Positions 1 through 12,811 are shown, counted from the first letter of the stretch. The stretch is 64,000 nt of DNA from Persicaria tinctoria (GCA_037127255.1 JBANSL010000004.1:71818627-71882626), one strand, 5' to 3'. The notes: generated by a model not told the origin, from the sequence alone. Numbers and translations: made by a program.

Positions 1-3000
1 GCTCCAGCGTCTCGGGATGAAGTGTCGATCTGGGAGCTCAGTGCGTCCACCAAAAGATCCGACGCGGATCAAGCTCCAGCGTCTCGGGACGAAGTATCGA
101 TCTGGGAGCTCAATGTATCCACCAGAGATCCGACGCGGTGCCAGCTCCAGCGTTTCGGGATGAAGTGTCGATCTGGGAGCTCAATGCGTCCACCAGAGAT
201 CCGACGCGGAGCAAGCTCCAGCGTTTCGGGACGAAGTGTCGATCTGAGAGCTCAATGCGTCCACTAGAGATCCGACGCGGAGCAAGCTCCAACGTCTCGG
301 GACGAAGTGTCGATCTGGGAGCTCAATGCGTCCACCAGAGATCCGACGCGGAGCAAGCTCTAACGTCTCGAGATGATGTGTCGATCTGGGAGCTCAATGC
401 GTCCACTAGAGATCCGACGCGGGTCAAGCTCCAGTGTCTCGGGACGAAATGTCGATCTGGGAGCTCAATGCGTCCACCAGAGATCCGACGCGGCGCAAGC
501 TCCAGCGTCTCGGGACGAAGTGTCGATCTGGGAGCTCAATGCGTCCACCAGAGATCCGACGCGGAGCAAGCTCCAGCGTCTCGGGACGAAGTGTCGATCT
601 GGGAGCTCAATGCGTCCACCAGAGATCCGGCGCGGAGCAAGCTCCAGCATCTCGGGACGAAATGTCGATCTGGGAGCTCAATGCGTCCACCAATGATCCG
701 ACGCGGAGCAAGCTCCAGCGTTTCGGGACGAAGTGTCGATCTGGGAGATCAATGCGTCCACCAGAGATCCGACGCGGAGCAAGCTCCAGCGTCTCGGGAT
801 GAAGTGTCGATCTGGGAGCTCAATGCGTCCACCAGAGATCCGACGCGGAGCAAGCTCCAGCGTCTCGGGACGAAGTGTCGATCTAGGAGCTCAATGCGTC
901 CACCAGAGATCCGACGCGGAGGAAGCTCCAGCGTTTCAGGACGAAGTGTCGATCTGGGAGCTCGATGCGTCCACCAGAGATCCGACGCGGATCAAGCTCC
1001 AGCGTCTCGGGACGAAGTGTCGATCTGGGAGCTCAGTGCGTCCACCAGAGATCCGACGCGGATCAAGCTCCAGCGTCTCGGGACGAAGTGTCGATCTGGG
1101 AGCTCAGTGCGTCCACCAGAGATCCGACGCGGATCAAGCTCCAGCGTCTCGGGACGAAGTGTTGATCTGGGAGCTCAATGCGTCTACCAGAGATCCGACG
1201 CGGAGCAAGCTCCAACGTTTCCGGACGAAGTGTCGATCTGGGAGCTCAATGCGTCCACCAGAGATCCGACGCGGAGCCAGCTCCAGCCTTTCGGGACGAA
1301 GTGTCGATCTGGGAGCTCAATGCGTCCACCAAAGATCCGACGCAGAGCAAGCTCCAGCGTCTCGGGACGAAGTGTCGATCTGGGAGCTCAATGCGTCCAC
1401 CAGAGATCCGACGCGGAGCAAGCTCCAGCGTTTCGGGACGAAGTGTCGATCTGGGAGCTCGATGCGTCCACCAGAGATCCGACGCGGATCAAGCTCTAGC
1501 GTCTCGGGACGAAGTGTCGATCTGGGAGCTCGATGCGTCCACCAAAGATCCGACGCGGAGCAAGCTCCAGCGTTTCGGGACGAAGTGTCGATCTGGGAGC
1601 TCAATGCGTCCACCAGAGATCCGACGCGGAGCCAGCTCCAGCATTTCGGGATGAAGTGTCGATCTGGGAGCTCAATGCGTCCACCAGAGATCCGACGCGG
1701 ATCAAGCTCCAGCGTCTCGGGATGAAGTGTCGATCTGGGAGCTCAGTGCGTCCACCAAAAGATCCGACGCGGATCAAGCTCCAGCGTCTCGGGACGAAGT
1801 ATCGATCTGGGAGCTCAATGTATCCACCAGAGATCCGACGCGGTGCCAGCTCCAGCGTTTCGGGATGAAGTGTCGATCTGGGAGCTCAATGCGTCCACCA
1901 GAGATCCGACGCGGAGCAAGCTCCAGCGTTTCGGGACGAAGTGTCGATCTGAGAGCTCAATGCGTCCACCAGAGATCCGACGCGGAGCAAGCTCCAACGT
2001 CTCGGGACGAAGTGTCGATCTGGGAGCTCAATGCGTCCACCAGAGATCCGACGCGGAGCAAGCTCTAACGTCTCGAGATGATGTGTCGATCTGGGAGCTC
2101 AATGCGTCCACTAGAGATCCGACGCGGGTCAAGCTCCAGTGTCTCGGGACGAAGTTTCGATCTGGGAGCTCAATGCGTCCACCAGAGATCCGACGCGGCG
2201 CAAGCTCCAGCGTCTCGGGACGAAGTGTCGATCTGGGAGCTCAATGCCTCCACCAGAGATCCGACGCGGAGCAAGCTCCAGCGTCTCGGGACGAAGTGTC
2301 GATCTGGGAGCTCAATGCGTCCACCAGAGATCCGGCGCGGAGCAAGCTCCAGCGTCTCGGGATGAAGTGTCGATCTGGGAGCTCAATGCGTCCACCAATG
2401 ATCCGACGCGGAGCAAGCTCCAGCGTTTCGGGACGAAGTGTCGATCTGGGAGCTCAATGCGTCCACCAGAGATCCGACGCGGAGCAAGCTCCAGCGTCTC
2501 GGGACGAAGTGTCGATCTGGGAGCTCAATGCGTCCACCAGAGATCCGACGCGGAGCAAGCTCCAGCGTCTCGGGACGAAGTGTCGATCTGGGAGCTAAAT
2601 GCGTCCACCAGAGATCCGACGCGGAGGAAGCTCCAGCGTTTCAGGACGAAGTGTCGATCTGGGAGCTCGATGCGTCCACCAGAGATCCGACGCGGATCAA
2701 GCTCCAGCGTCTCGGGACGAAGTGTCGATCTGGGAGCTCAGTGCGTCCACCAGAGATCCGACGCGGATCAAGCTCCAGCGTCTCGGGACGAAGTGTCGAT
2801 CTGGGAGCTCAGTGCGTCCACCAGAGATCCGACGCGGATCAAGCTCCAGCGTCTCGGGACGAAGTGTTGATCTGGGAGCTCAATGCGTCTACCAGAGATC
2901 CGACGCGGAGCAAGCTCCAACGTTTCCGGACGAAGTGTCGATCTGGGAGCTCAATGCGTCCACCAGAGATCCGACGCGGAGCCAGCTCCAGCCTTTCGGG

Positions 3001-6000
3001 ACGAAGTGTCGATCTGGGAGCTCAATGCGTCCACCACAGATCCGACGCAGAGCAAGCTCCAGCGTCTCGGGACGAAGTGTCGATCTGGGAGCTCAATGCG
3101 TCCACCAGAGATCCGACGCGGTGCAAGCTCCAGCGTCTCGGGACGAAGTGTCGATCTGGGAGCTCAATGCGTCCACCAGAGATCCGACGCGGAGCAAGCT
3201 CCAGCGTTTCGGGACGAAGTGTCAATCTGGGAGCTCGATGCGTCCACCAGAGATCCGACGCGGATCAAGCTCTAGCGTCTCGGGACGAAGTGTCGATCTG
3301 GGAGCTCGATGCGTCCACCAAAGATCCGACGCGGAGCAAGCTCCAGCGTTTCGGGACGAAGTGTCGATCTGGGAGCTCAATGCGTTCACCAGAGATCCGG
3401 CGCGGAGCAAGCTCCAGCGTCTCGGGACGAAGTGTCGATCTGGGAGCTCAATGCGTCCACCAGAGATCCGACGCGGAGCAAGCTCCAGCGTCTCGGGACG
3501 AAGTGTCGATCTGGGAGCTCAATGCGTCCACCAGAGATCCGACGCGGAGCAAGCTCCAGCGTCTCGGGACGAAGTGTCGATCTGGGAGCTCAATGCGTCC
3601 ACCAGAGATCCGACGCGGAGCAAGCTCCAGCGTTTCGGGACGAAGTGTCGATCTGGGAGCTCAATGCGTCCACCAGAGATCCGACGCGGAGCAAGCTCCA
3701 GCGTCTCGGGACGAAGTGTCGATCTGGGAGCTCAATGCGTCCACCAGAGATCCGACGCGGAGCCAGCTCCAACGTTTCGGGAGAAAGTGTCGATCTGGGA
3801 GCTCAATGCGTCCACCAGAGATCCGACGCGGATCAAGCTCCAGCGTCTCGGGATGAAGTGTCGATCAAGGAGCTCAGTGCGTCCACCAAAAGATCCGACG
3901 CGGATCAAGCTCCAATGTCTCGGGACGAAGTGTCGATCTGGGAGCTCAATGCGTCCACCAGAGATCCGACGCGGAGCAAGCTCCAGCGTTTCGGGACGAA
4001 GTGTCGATCTGGGAGCTCAATGCGACCACCAGAGATCCGACGCGGAGCAAGCTCCAGCGTCTCGGGACGAAGTGTCGATCTGGGAGCTCAATGCGTCCAC
4101 CAGAGATCCGACGCGGAGCAAGCTCCAACGTCTCGAGATGATGTGTCGATCTGGGAGCTCAATGCGTCCACTAGAGATCCGACGCGGGTCAAGCTCCAGT
4201 GTCTCGGGACGAAATGTCGATCTGGGAGCTCAATGCGTCCACCAGAGATCCGACGCGGCGCAAGCTCCAGCGTCTCGGGACGAAGTGTCGATCTGGGAGC
4301 TCAATGCGTCCACCAGAGATCCGGCGCGGAGCAAGCTCCAGCGTCTCGGGAGGAAGTGTCGATCTGGGAGCTCAATGCGTCCACCAATGATCCGACGCGG
4401 AGCAAGCTCCAGCGTTTCGGGACGAAGTGTCGATCTGGGAGATCAATGCGTCCACCAGAGATCCGACGCGGAGCAAGCTCCAGCGTCTCGGGACGAAGTG
4501 TCGATCTGGGAGCTCAATGCGTCCACCAGAGATCCGACGCGGAGCAAGCTCCAGCGTCTCGGGACGAAGTGTCGATCTGGGAGCTCAATGCGTCCACCAG
4601 AGATCCGACGCGGAGGAAGCTCCAGCGTTTCAGGACGAAGTGTCGATCTGGGAGCTCGATGCGTCCACCAGAGATCCGACGCGGATCAAGCTCCAGCGTC
4701 TCGGGACGAAGTGTCGATCTGGGAGCTCAGTGCGTCCACCAGAGATCCGACGCGGATCAAGCTCCAGCGTCTCGGGACGAAGTGTCGATCTGGGAGCTCA
4801 GTGCGTCCACCAGAGATCCGACGCGGATCAAGCTCCAGCGTCTCGGGACGAAGTGTTGATCTGGGAGCTCAATGCGTCTACCAGAGATCCGACGCGGAGC
4901 AAGCTCCAACGTTTCCGGACGAAGTGTCGATCTGGGAGCTCAATGCGTCCACCAGAGATCCGACGCGGAGCCAGCTCCAGCGTTTCGGGACGAAGTGTCG
5001 ATCTGGGAGCTCAATGCGACCACCAGAGATCCGACGCGGAGCAAGCTCCAGCGTCTCGGGACGAAGTGTCGATCTGGGAGCTCAATGCGTCCACCAGAGA
5101 TCCGACGCGGAGCAAGCTCTAACGTTTCCGGACGAAGTGTCGATCTGGGAGCTCAATGCGTCCACCAGAGATCCGACGCGGAGCAAGCTCCAGCGTTTCG
5201 GGACGAAGTGTCGATCTGGGAGCTCAATGCGACCACCAGAGATCCGACGCGGAGCAAGCTCCAACGTCTCGGGACGAAGTGTCGATCTGGGAGCTCAATG
5301 CGTCCACCAGAGATCCGACGCGGAGCAAGCTCCAACGTCTCGAGATGTTGTGTCGATCTGGGAGCTCAATGCGTCCACTAGAGATCCGACGCGGGTCAAG
5401 CTCCAGTGTCTCGGGACGAAATGTCGATCTGGGAGCTCAATGCGTCCACCAGAGATCCGACGCGGCGCAAGCTCCAGCGTCTCGGGACGAAGTGTCGATC
5501 TGGGAGCTCAATGCGTCCACCAGAGATCCGGCGCGGAGCAAGCTCCAGCGTCTCGGGACGAAGTGTCGATCTGGGAGCTCAATGCGTCCACCAATGATCC
5601 GACGCGGAGCAAGCTCCAGCGTTTCGGGACGAAGTGTCGATCTGGGAGATCAATGCGTCCACCAGAGATCCGACGCGGAGCAAGCTCCAGCGTCTCGGGA
5701 CGAAGTGTCGATCTGGGAGCTCAATGCGTCCACCAGAGATCCGACGCGGAGCAAGCTCCAGCGTCTCGGGACGAAGTGTCGATCTGGGAGCTCAATGCGT
5801 CCACCAGAGATCCGACGCGGAGGAAGCTCCAGCGTTTCAGGACGAAGTGTCGATCTGGGAGCTCGATGCGTCCACCAGAGATCCGACGCGGATCAAGCTC
5901 CAGCGTCTCGGGACGAAGTGTCGATCTGGGAGCTCAGTGCCTCCACCAGAGATCCGACGCGGATCAAGCTCCAGCGTCTCGGGACGAAGTGTCGATCTGG

Positions 6001-9000
6001 GAGCTCAGTGCGTCCACCAGAGATCCGACGCGGATCAAGCTCCAGCGTCTCGGGACGAAGTGTTGATCTAGGAGCTTAATGCGTCTACCAGAGATCCGAC
6101 GCGGAGCAAGCTCCAACATTTCCGGACGAAGTGTCGATCTGGGAGCTCAATGCGTCCACCAGAGATCCGACGCGGAGCCAGCTCCAGCCTTTCGGGACGA
6201 AGTGTCGATCTGGGAGCTCAATGCGTCCACCAAAGATCCGACGCAGAGCAAGCTCCAGCGTCTCGGGACGAAGTGTCGATCTGGGAGCTCAATGCGTCCA
6301 CCAGAGATCCGACGCGGAGCAAGCTCCAGCGTCTCGGGACGAAGTGTCGATCTGGGAGCTCAATGCGTCCACCAGAGATCCGACGCGGAGCAAGCTCCAG
6401 CGTCTCGGGACGAAGTGTCGATCTGGGAGCTCAATGCGTCCACCAGAGATCCGACGCGGATCAAGCTCTAGCGTCTCGGGACGAAGTGTCGATCTGGGAG
6501 CTCGATGCGTCCACCAAAGATCCGACGCGGAGCAAGCTCCAGCGTTTCGGGACGAAGTGTCGATCTGGGAGCTCAATGCGTCCACCAGAGATCCGACGCG
6601 GAGCCAGCTCCAGCATTTCGGGACGAAGTGTCGATCTGGGAGCTCAATGCGTCCACCAGAGATCCGACGCGGATCAAGCTCCAGCGTCTCGGGACGAAGT
6701 GTCGATCTGGGAGCTCAGTGCGTCCACCAAAAGATCCGACGCGGATCAAGCTCCAGCGTCTCGGGACGAAGTATCGATCTGGGAGCTCAATGTATCCACC
6801 AGAGATCCGACGCGGTGCCAGCTCCAGCGTTTCGGGATGAAGTGTCGATCTGGGAGCTCAATGCGTCCACCAGAGATCCGACGCGGAGCAAGCTCCAGCG
6901 TTTCGGGACGAAGTGTCGATCTGAGAGCTCAATGCGTCCACCAGAGATCCGACGCGGAGCAAGCTCCAACGTCTCGGGACGAAGTGTCGATCTGGGAGCT
7001 CAATGCGTCCACCAGAGATCCGACGCGGAGCAAGCTCCAACGTCTCGAGATGATGTGTCGATCTTGGAGCTCAATGCGTCCACTAGAGATCCGACGCGGG
7101 TCAAGCTCCAGTGTCTCGGGACGAAATGTCGATCTGGGAGCTCAATGCGTCCACCAGAGATCCGACGCAGCGCAAGCTCCAGCGTCTCGGGACGAAGTGT
7201 CGATCTGGGAGCTCAATGCGTCCACTAGAGATCCGGCGCGGAGCAAGCTCCAGCGTCTCGGGACGAAGTGTCGATCTGGGAGCTCAATGCGTCCACCAAT
7301 GATCCGACGCGGAGCAAGCTCCAGCGTTTCGGGACGAAGTGTCGATCTGGGAGCTCAATGCGTCCACCAGAGATCCGACGCGGAGCAAGCTCCAGCGTCT
7401 CGGGACGAAGTGTCGATCTGGGAGCTCAATGCGTCCACCAGAGATCCGACGCGGAGCAAGCTCCAGCGTCTCGGGACGAAGTGTCGATCTGGGAGCTCAA
7501 TGCGTCCACCAGAGATCCGACGCGGAGGAAGCTCCAGCGTTTCAGGACGAAGTGTCGATCTGGGAGCTCGATGCGTCCACCAGAGATCCGACGCGGATCA
7601 AGCTCCAGCGTCTCGGGACGAAGTGTCGATCTGGGAGCTCAGTGCGTCCACCAGAGATCCGACGCGGATCAAGCTCCAGCGTCTCGGGACGAAGTGTCGA
7701 TCTGGGAGCTCAGTGCGTCCACCAGAGATCCGACGCGGATCAAGCTCCAGCGTCTCGGGACGAAGTGTTGATCTGGGAGCTCAATGCGTCTACCAGAGAT
7801 CCGACGCGGAGCAAGCTCCAACGTTTCCGGACGAAGTGTCGATCTGGGAGCTCAATGCGTCCACCAGAGATCCGACGCGGAGCCAGCTCCAGCCTTTCGG
7901 GACGAAGTGTCGATCTGGGAGCTCAATGCGTCCACCAAAGATCCGACGCAGAGCAAGCTCCAGCGTCTCGGGACGAAGTGTCGATCTGGGAGCTCAATGC
8001 GTCCACCAGAGATCCGACGCGGAGCAAGCTCTAGCGTCTCGGGACGAAGTGTCGATCTGGGAGCTCAATGCGTCCACCAGAGATCCGACGCGGAGCAAGC
8101 TCCAGCGTTTCGGGACGAAGTGTCGATCTGGGAGCTCGATGCGTCCACCAGAGATCCGACGCGGATCAAGCTCTAGCGTCTCGGGACGAAGTGTCGATCT
8201 GGGAGCTCGATGCGTCCACCAAAGATCCGACGCGGAGCAAGCTCCAGCGTTTCGGGACGAAGTGTCGATCTGGGAGCTCAGTGCGTCCACCAAAAGATCC
8301 GACGCGGATCAAGCTCCAGCGTCTCGGGACGAAGTATCGATCTGGGAGCTCAATGTATCCACCAGAGATCCGACGCGGTGCCAGCTCCAGCGTTTCGGGA
8401 TGAAGTGTCGATCTGGGAGCTCCATGCGTCCACCAGAGATCCGACGCGGAGCAAGCTCCAGCGTTTCGGGACGAAGTGTCGATCTGAGAGCTCAATGCGT
8501 CCACCAGAGATCCGACGCGGAGCAAGCTCCAACGTCTCGGGACGAAGTGTCGATCTGGGAGCTCGATGCATCCACCAGAGATCCGACGCGGAGCAAGCTC
8601 CAGCGTGTCGGGACGAAGTGTCGATCTGGGAGCTCAATGCGTCCACCAGAGATCCGGCGCGGAGCAAGCTCCAGCGTCTCGGGACGAAGTGTCGATCTGG
8701 GAGCTCAAAGCGTCCACCAGAGATCCGACGCAGATCAAGCTCGAGCGTTTCGGGACGAAGTGTCGATCTGGGAGCTCAATGCGTCCACCAGAGATCCGAC
8801 GCGGTGCCAGCTCCAGCGTTTCGGGACGAAGTGTCGATCTGGGAGCTCAATGCGTCCACCAGAGATCCGACGCGGAGCAAGCTCCAGCGTTTCGGGACGA
8901 AGTGTCGATCTGGGAGCTCAATGCGTCCACAAGAGATCCGACGCAGAGCCAGCTCCAGCGTTTCGGGACGAAGTGTCGATCTGGGAGCTCAATGCGTCCA

Positions 9001-10748
9001 CCAGAGATCCGACGCGGAGCAAGCTCCAGCGTATCGGGACGAAGTGTCGATCTGGGAGCTCATAGCGTCCACCAGAGATCCGACGCGGAGCAAGCTCCAG
9101 CGTTTCGGGATGAAGTGTCGATCTGGGAGCTCAATGCGTCCACCAGAGATCCGACGCGGAGCAAGCTCCAGCATTTCGGGACGAAGTGTCGATCTGGGAG
9201 CTCAATGCGTCCACCAGAGATCCGGCGCGGAGCAAGCTCCAGCGTCTCGGGACGAAGTGTCGATCTGGGAGCTCAAAGCGTCCACCAGAGATCCGACGCA
9301 GATCAAGCTCCAGCGTTTCGGGACGAAGTGTCGATCTGGGAGCTCAATGCGTCCACCAGAGATCCGACGCGGTGCCAGCTCCAGCGTTTCGGGACGAAGT
9401 GTCGATCTGGGAGCTCAATGCGTCCACCAGAGATCCGACGCGGAGCAAGCTCCAGTGTTTCGGGACGAAGTGTCGATCTGGGAGCTCAATGCGTCCACCA
9501 GAGATCCGTTGCGGAGCAAGCTCTAGCGTCTCAGGACGAAGTGTCGATCTGGGAGCTCAATGCGTCCACCAGAGATCCGACGCAGATCAAGCTCCAACGT
9601 CTCGGGACGAAGTGTCGATCTGGGAGCTCGATGCATCCACCAGAGATCCGACGCGGAGCAAGCTCCAGTGTCTCGGGACGAAGTGTCGATCTGGGAGCTC
9701 AATGCGTCCACAGGAGATCTGACGCGGATCAAGCTCCAGCGTCTCGGTACGAAGTGTCGATCTGGGAGCTCGATGCGTCCACCAGAGATCCGACGCGGAG
9801 CAAGCTCCAGTGTTTCGGGACGAAGTGTCGATCTGGGAGTTCAATGCGTCCACCAGAGATCCGGCGCGGAGCAAGCTCCAGCGTCTCGGGACGAAGTGTC
9901 GATCTAGGAGCTCAATGCGTCCACCAGAGATCCGACGCGGAGCAAGCTCCAGCGTTTCGGGACGAAGTGTCGATCTGGGAGCTCAATGCGTCCACCATAG
10001 ATCCGACGCGGAGCAAGCTCCAGCGTCTCGGGACGAAGTGTCGATCTGGGAGCTCAATGCGTCCACCAGAGATCCGACGCGGAGCAAGCTCCACCTTTTC
10101 GGGATGAAGTGTCGATCTGGGAGCTCAATGCGTCCACCAGAGATCCGACGCGGAGCAAGCTCCAGCGTCTCGGGACGAAGTGTCGATCTTGGAGGTCAAT
10201 GCGTCCACCAGAGATCCGACGCGGAGCAAGCTCCAGCGTTTCGGGACGAAGTGTCGATCTGGGAGCTCAATGCGTCCACCAGAGATCCAACGCGGAGCAA
10301 GCTCCAGCGTTTTGGGACGAAGTGTCGATCTGGGAGATCAATGCGTCCACCAGAGATCCGATGCGGATCAAGCTCCAGCGTCTCGGGACGAAGTGTCGAT
10401 CTGGGAGCTCAATGCGTCCACCAGAGATCCGACGCGGAGCAAGCTCCAGCGTTTCGGGACGAAGTGTCGATCTGGGAGCTCAATGCGTCTACCAGAGATC
10501 CGACGCGGAGCAAGCTCCAGCGTGTCGGGACGAAGTGTCGATCTGGGAGGTCAATGCGTCCACCAGAGATCCGACGCGGAGCAAGCTCCAGCGTCTCGGG
10601 ACGAAGTGTCGATCTGGGAGCTCAATGCGTCCACCAGAGATCCGACGCGGAGCAAGCTCTAGCGTCTCGGGATGAAGTGTCGATCTAGGAGCTCAATGCG
10701 TCCACCAGAGATCCGACGCGGAGCAAGCTCCAGCGTCTCGGGACGAAA
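1..10748 (+). repeat. 71 bp satellite array with 24-monomer higher-order structure
   Basis: About 151 head-to-tail copies of a 71 bp, GC-rich, CpG-rich monomer fill the sequence from the left edge. A monomer starts GCTCCAGCGTCTCGGGACGA, contains GTCGATCTGGGAGCTC and ends GATCCGACGCGGAGCAA; a few are 72 bp. Variant monomers recur at fixed spacing: the GTGTTGATC variant has its GTTGATC at 1161, 2866, 4855, 6062 and 7767, giving steps of 1705, 1989, 1207 and 1705, that is 24, 28, 17 and 24 monomers. The plus strand of the consensus has no stop codon in any frame, so long open frames (up to 1,155 codons at 2599-6066) are by-products and not evidence of a gene. The array is cut by the left window edge and ends at the 3' UTR of a Tat-like retroelement. 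Most likely it is centromeric or pericentromeric satellite DNA. Confidence 0.97.
8707..9842 (+). repeat. Local 8-monomer (568 bp) sub-repeat in the satellite
   Basis: A monomer variant with CAAAGCG instead of CAATGCG, followed by GACGCAGATCAAGCTC, occurs at 8707 and again at 9275, exactly 568 bp (8 x 71) apart. The surrounding monomer order is largely repeated. This right-hand part of the array lacks the clear 24-mer period seen to the left, as expected near an array edge. Confidence 0.7.
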
Positions 10749-10841
10749 TAGCAAAAAGTTATAAAGCACCCACTTACCGCTTTGATTTATTTACTAGTAG
10801 CGGGGGTGACTTAGGATAAACGTTAAAAACGGACCCGGGAA
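10749..10841 (-). other. Start of the Tat-like element 3' UTR, joined to satellite
   Basis: This short AT-rich stretch lies between the integrase stop codon and the last satellite monomer. It shows no similarity by eye to the 71 bp monomer. No polypurine tract or LTR follows before the array starts, so the rest of the 3' UTR has either been replaced by the array or is the array. Confidence 0.7.
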
Positions 10842-11309
10842 CTACACATAGTACTTCTTCAGGTGTTCGGCATTCCACGTCTTTCGAAGGACAACACCCT
10901 CAGGGGTCTGTAGCTTGTACGCTCCAACATGAACACACTCGAGGACTATATATGGTCCTTCCCATTTAGCGTCCAACTTCCCTCCTGCTAGTGCCAGGCG
11001 CAGAACTAGGTCTCCCCTCTCGAACCGTCGCTCCTGCATGTGCTGGTCCCTGTGCTTCTGGGTCTTCCTTTTGTACTCTCTGGCATGAATTTCTGCAATC
11101 ATACGTCTTTCTTCCCGAAGGTGCATCTCGACCTCCAGAGCTTCCTCGTTAGCCTTAGACTCGTAAGCTAGGACCCGGGCAGATGGAATCAGGCGCTCTA
11201 CTGGAATGACCGCGTCTGATCCAAACACCAGGGAAAAGGGTGATTCCTTAGTGGGGGTTTTGGGCGAAGTGCGGTACGACCAGAGCACCGGGGGAGAAGC
11301 TCTGCCCAC
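10842..11309 (-). pseudogene. Integrase C-terminal part of the Tat-like pol (shifted frame)
   Basis: This 155-codon piece continues the integrase after a frameshift near 11290-11303. It reads VLWSYRTSP...SPFSLVFGSDAVIP, the usual end of the integrase core, then a basic coiled segment and WEGPYIVLECVHVGAYKLQ, a GPY/F-type DNA-binding tail, ending in LKKYYV. Its frame differs from the preceding piece (11198-12727), and the two overlap by about 110 bp at the shift. Integrases of this type insert the cDNA into chromosomes; here the protein cannot be made in one piece. Confidence 0.88.
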
Positions 11310-12727
11310 CGGCCCTTGGAAGTTTTCCCTAGCTTCTTCTTAATGCCTTCCAGGATTTGTCGATTTGTAGTCTCCGCCTGCCCGTTCGTCTGAGGGTGAG
11401 CTACTGACGAGAATTTTAGTTTTATCCCGAGGCCCTCGCAGAAGTCTCGGATGTTTTCGCAATCGAATTGCGTCCCATGGTCGGTGATGATAGCTTCAGG
11501 GACCCCAAATCGGCAGACCAGGTTCTTCCACAGGAATTTTCTGACCTTCTCGGCAGTGATCAAACCCATCGCCTCCGCCTCTACCCACTTGGTGAAATAG
11601 TCCACTGGGAGTAGAATGTACTTGAGCTGTCCCGGTGCTGTGGGGAAAGGGCCTAGAATGTCCATTCCACATAGGGCGAAAGGGCAGGCTCCGAAGATGC
11701 TTTGAAGCGGCTCGGCGGGTACATTCCTCAGGTTCCCGTGTTTCTGACAAGCTTCACAACTACGCACGAAACCTTGTACGTCCGCCCTGACCGCGGGCCA
11801 GTAGTATCCCAGCCTTAATACTTTGGTAATCAGAGCCCTCCAGCCTTGGTGATGAGCACAAACCCCAGCGTGCAGCTCTTTTGCGATGGTTCGTCCCTCC
11901 TGGCCGGACACGCATAACAGGTCAGGGAAGTTGAAACCCTTCTTGTACAATTTTCCTTCGCGGATGATGAATCGGGCCGCTCTACTTGTTAACTTCTTGG
12001 CTTCTGCTCTCTCTGGTGGGAGAATCCCCTTCCCTAGGTATTCAATGATCGGCGTTCTCCAGTCCTCGGGCCCTTCTGTTTGGACGAAGTACACTTCTTG
12101 CAACAACCTTCTCTGATCCCTTCTTTCGAATTCAAACTTTCCTTCTAAGTTTGTTGGCATGGCGGCCCCTACTCGGGCAAACATATCAGCTTGTTCATTG
12201 TCTGCCCGCGGGATTGACTCGAGTGCGAAGTACAGGAAGGCCTTCCTTAGAGCATTTACTTTCCGCAGATAATCTGGCAACAACCCTGTCCTGGCTTCGT
12301 ATTCTCCGTCCGCCTGTTTGGCGACAACCTCCGAATCAGTATGTACGGTGACGGCTCGAGCCCCCCGGGCCAGAGCTAACTCTAATCCTGCTATCAGGGC
12401 TTCATATTCGGCCTCGTTGTTGGTGGTTGGGAAGTTCAGCTGGTGAGAGAAACAAAACTGGTCCCCTCCAGGGTTTATGAGTACGGCCCCTGCTCCGCAT
12501 CCATCCGCGTTGACGGCCCCGTCAACTTTTATCAACCAAGACTTCTGCGAGTCGTGGTCTTCTTCTTCAAAGCTAGTTTTGCCGATGAAATTAGCCAGTA
12601 CTTGGGCCAACGCCGCCCTCCGGGGGACGTACGCTATCTCAAACTCGGAGAGCTCGATGGACCATTTCGACATTCGTCCTGAGAAGTCCGGTGAGTGAAG
12701 GATCTGCCTTAATGGTAAGTCTGTCAT
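11198..12727 (-). pseudogene. RNase H tail, archaeal-type RNase H and integrase core of the Tat-like pol
   Basis: This 509-codon stretch is in the same frame as the reverse transcriptase upstream but separated from it by one TAA at 12814-12812. It starts with the end of the first RNase H (WSIELSEFEIAYVP), then a second RNase H with all four acidic positions visible (VDGAVN, NNEAEYEALIAG, HTDSEVV, NEQADMFAR). The integrase zinc-binding region (CEACQKHGN) and catalytic core follow, with D, D and E retained (CGMDILGPF, ITDHGTQF, NGQAETTNR). The frame is lost after GRWAELLP, where the true continuation lies in another frame. The dual RNase H places the element in the Tat lineage. Confidence 0.92.
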
Positions 12728-12811
12728 GACTTCGATCCGATGATCCTGGAAGTATGGCCGTAACCTCCTTGCAGTGAAAATCAGACACAGGATTACTTTC
12801 TCGACCGGATC

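Noticed and set aside
2599..6066. A 1,155-codon open frame and many other long frames in 1-10748
   Set aside because: They are translations of a stop-free 71 bp satellite in all three frames. There is no start context, no non-repetitive domain and no codon bias difference between frames.
1..10748. CRISPR-like array
   Set aside because: The units are contiguous tandem copies with no unique spacers, and the window is plant nuclear DNA.
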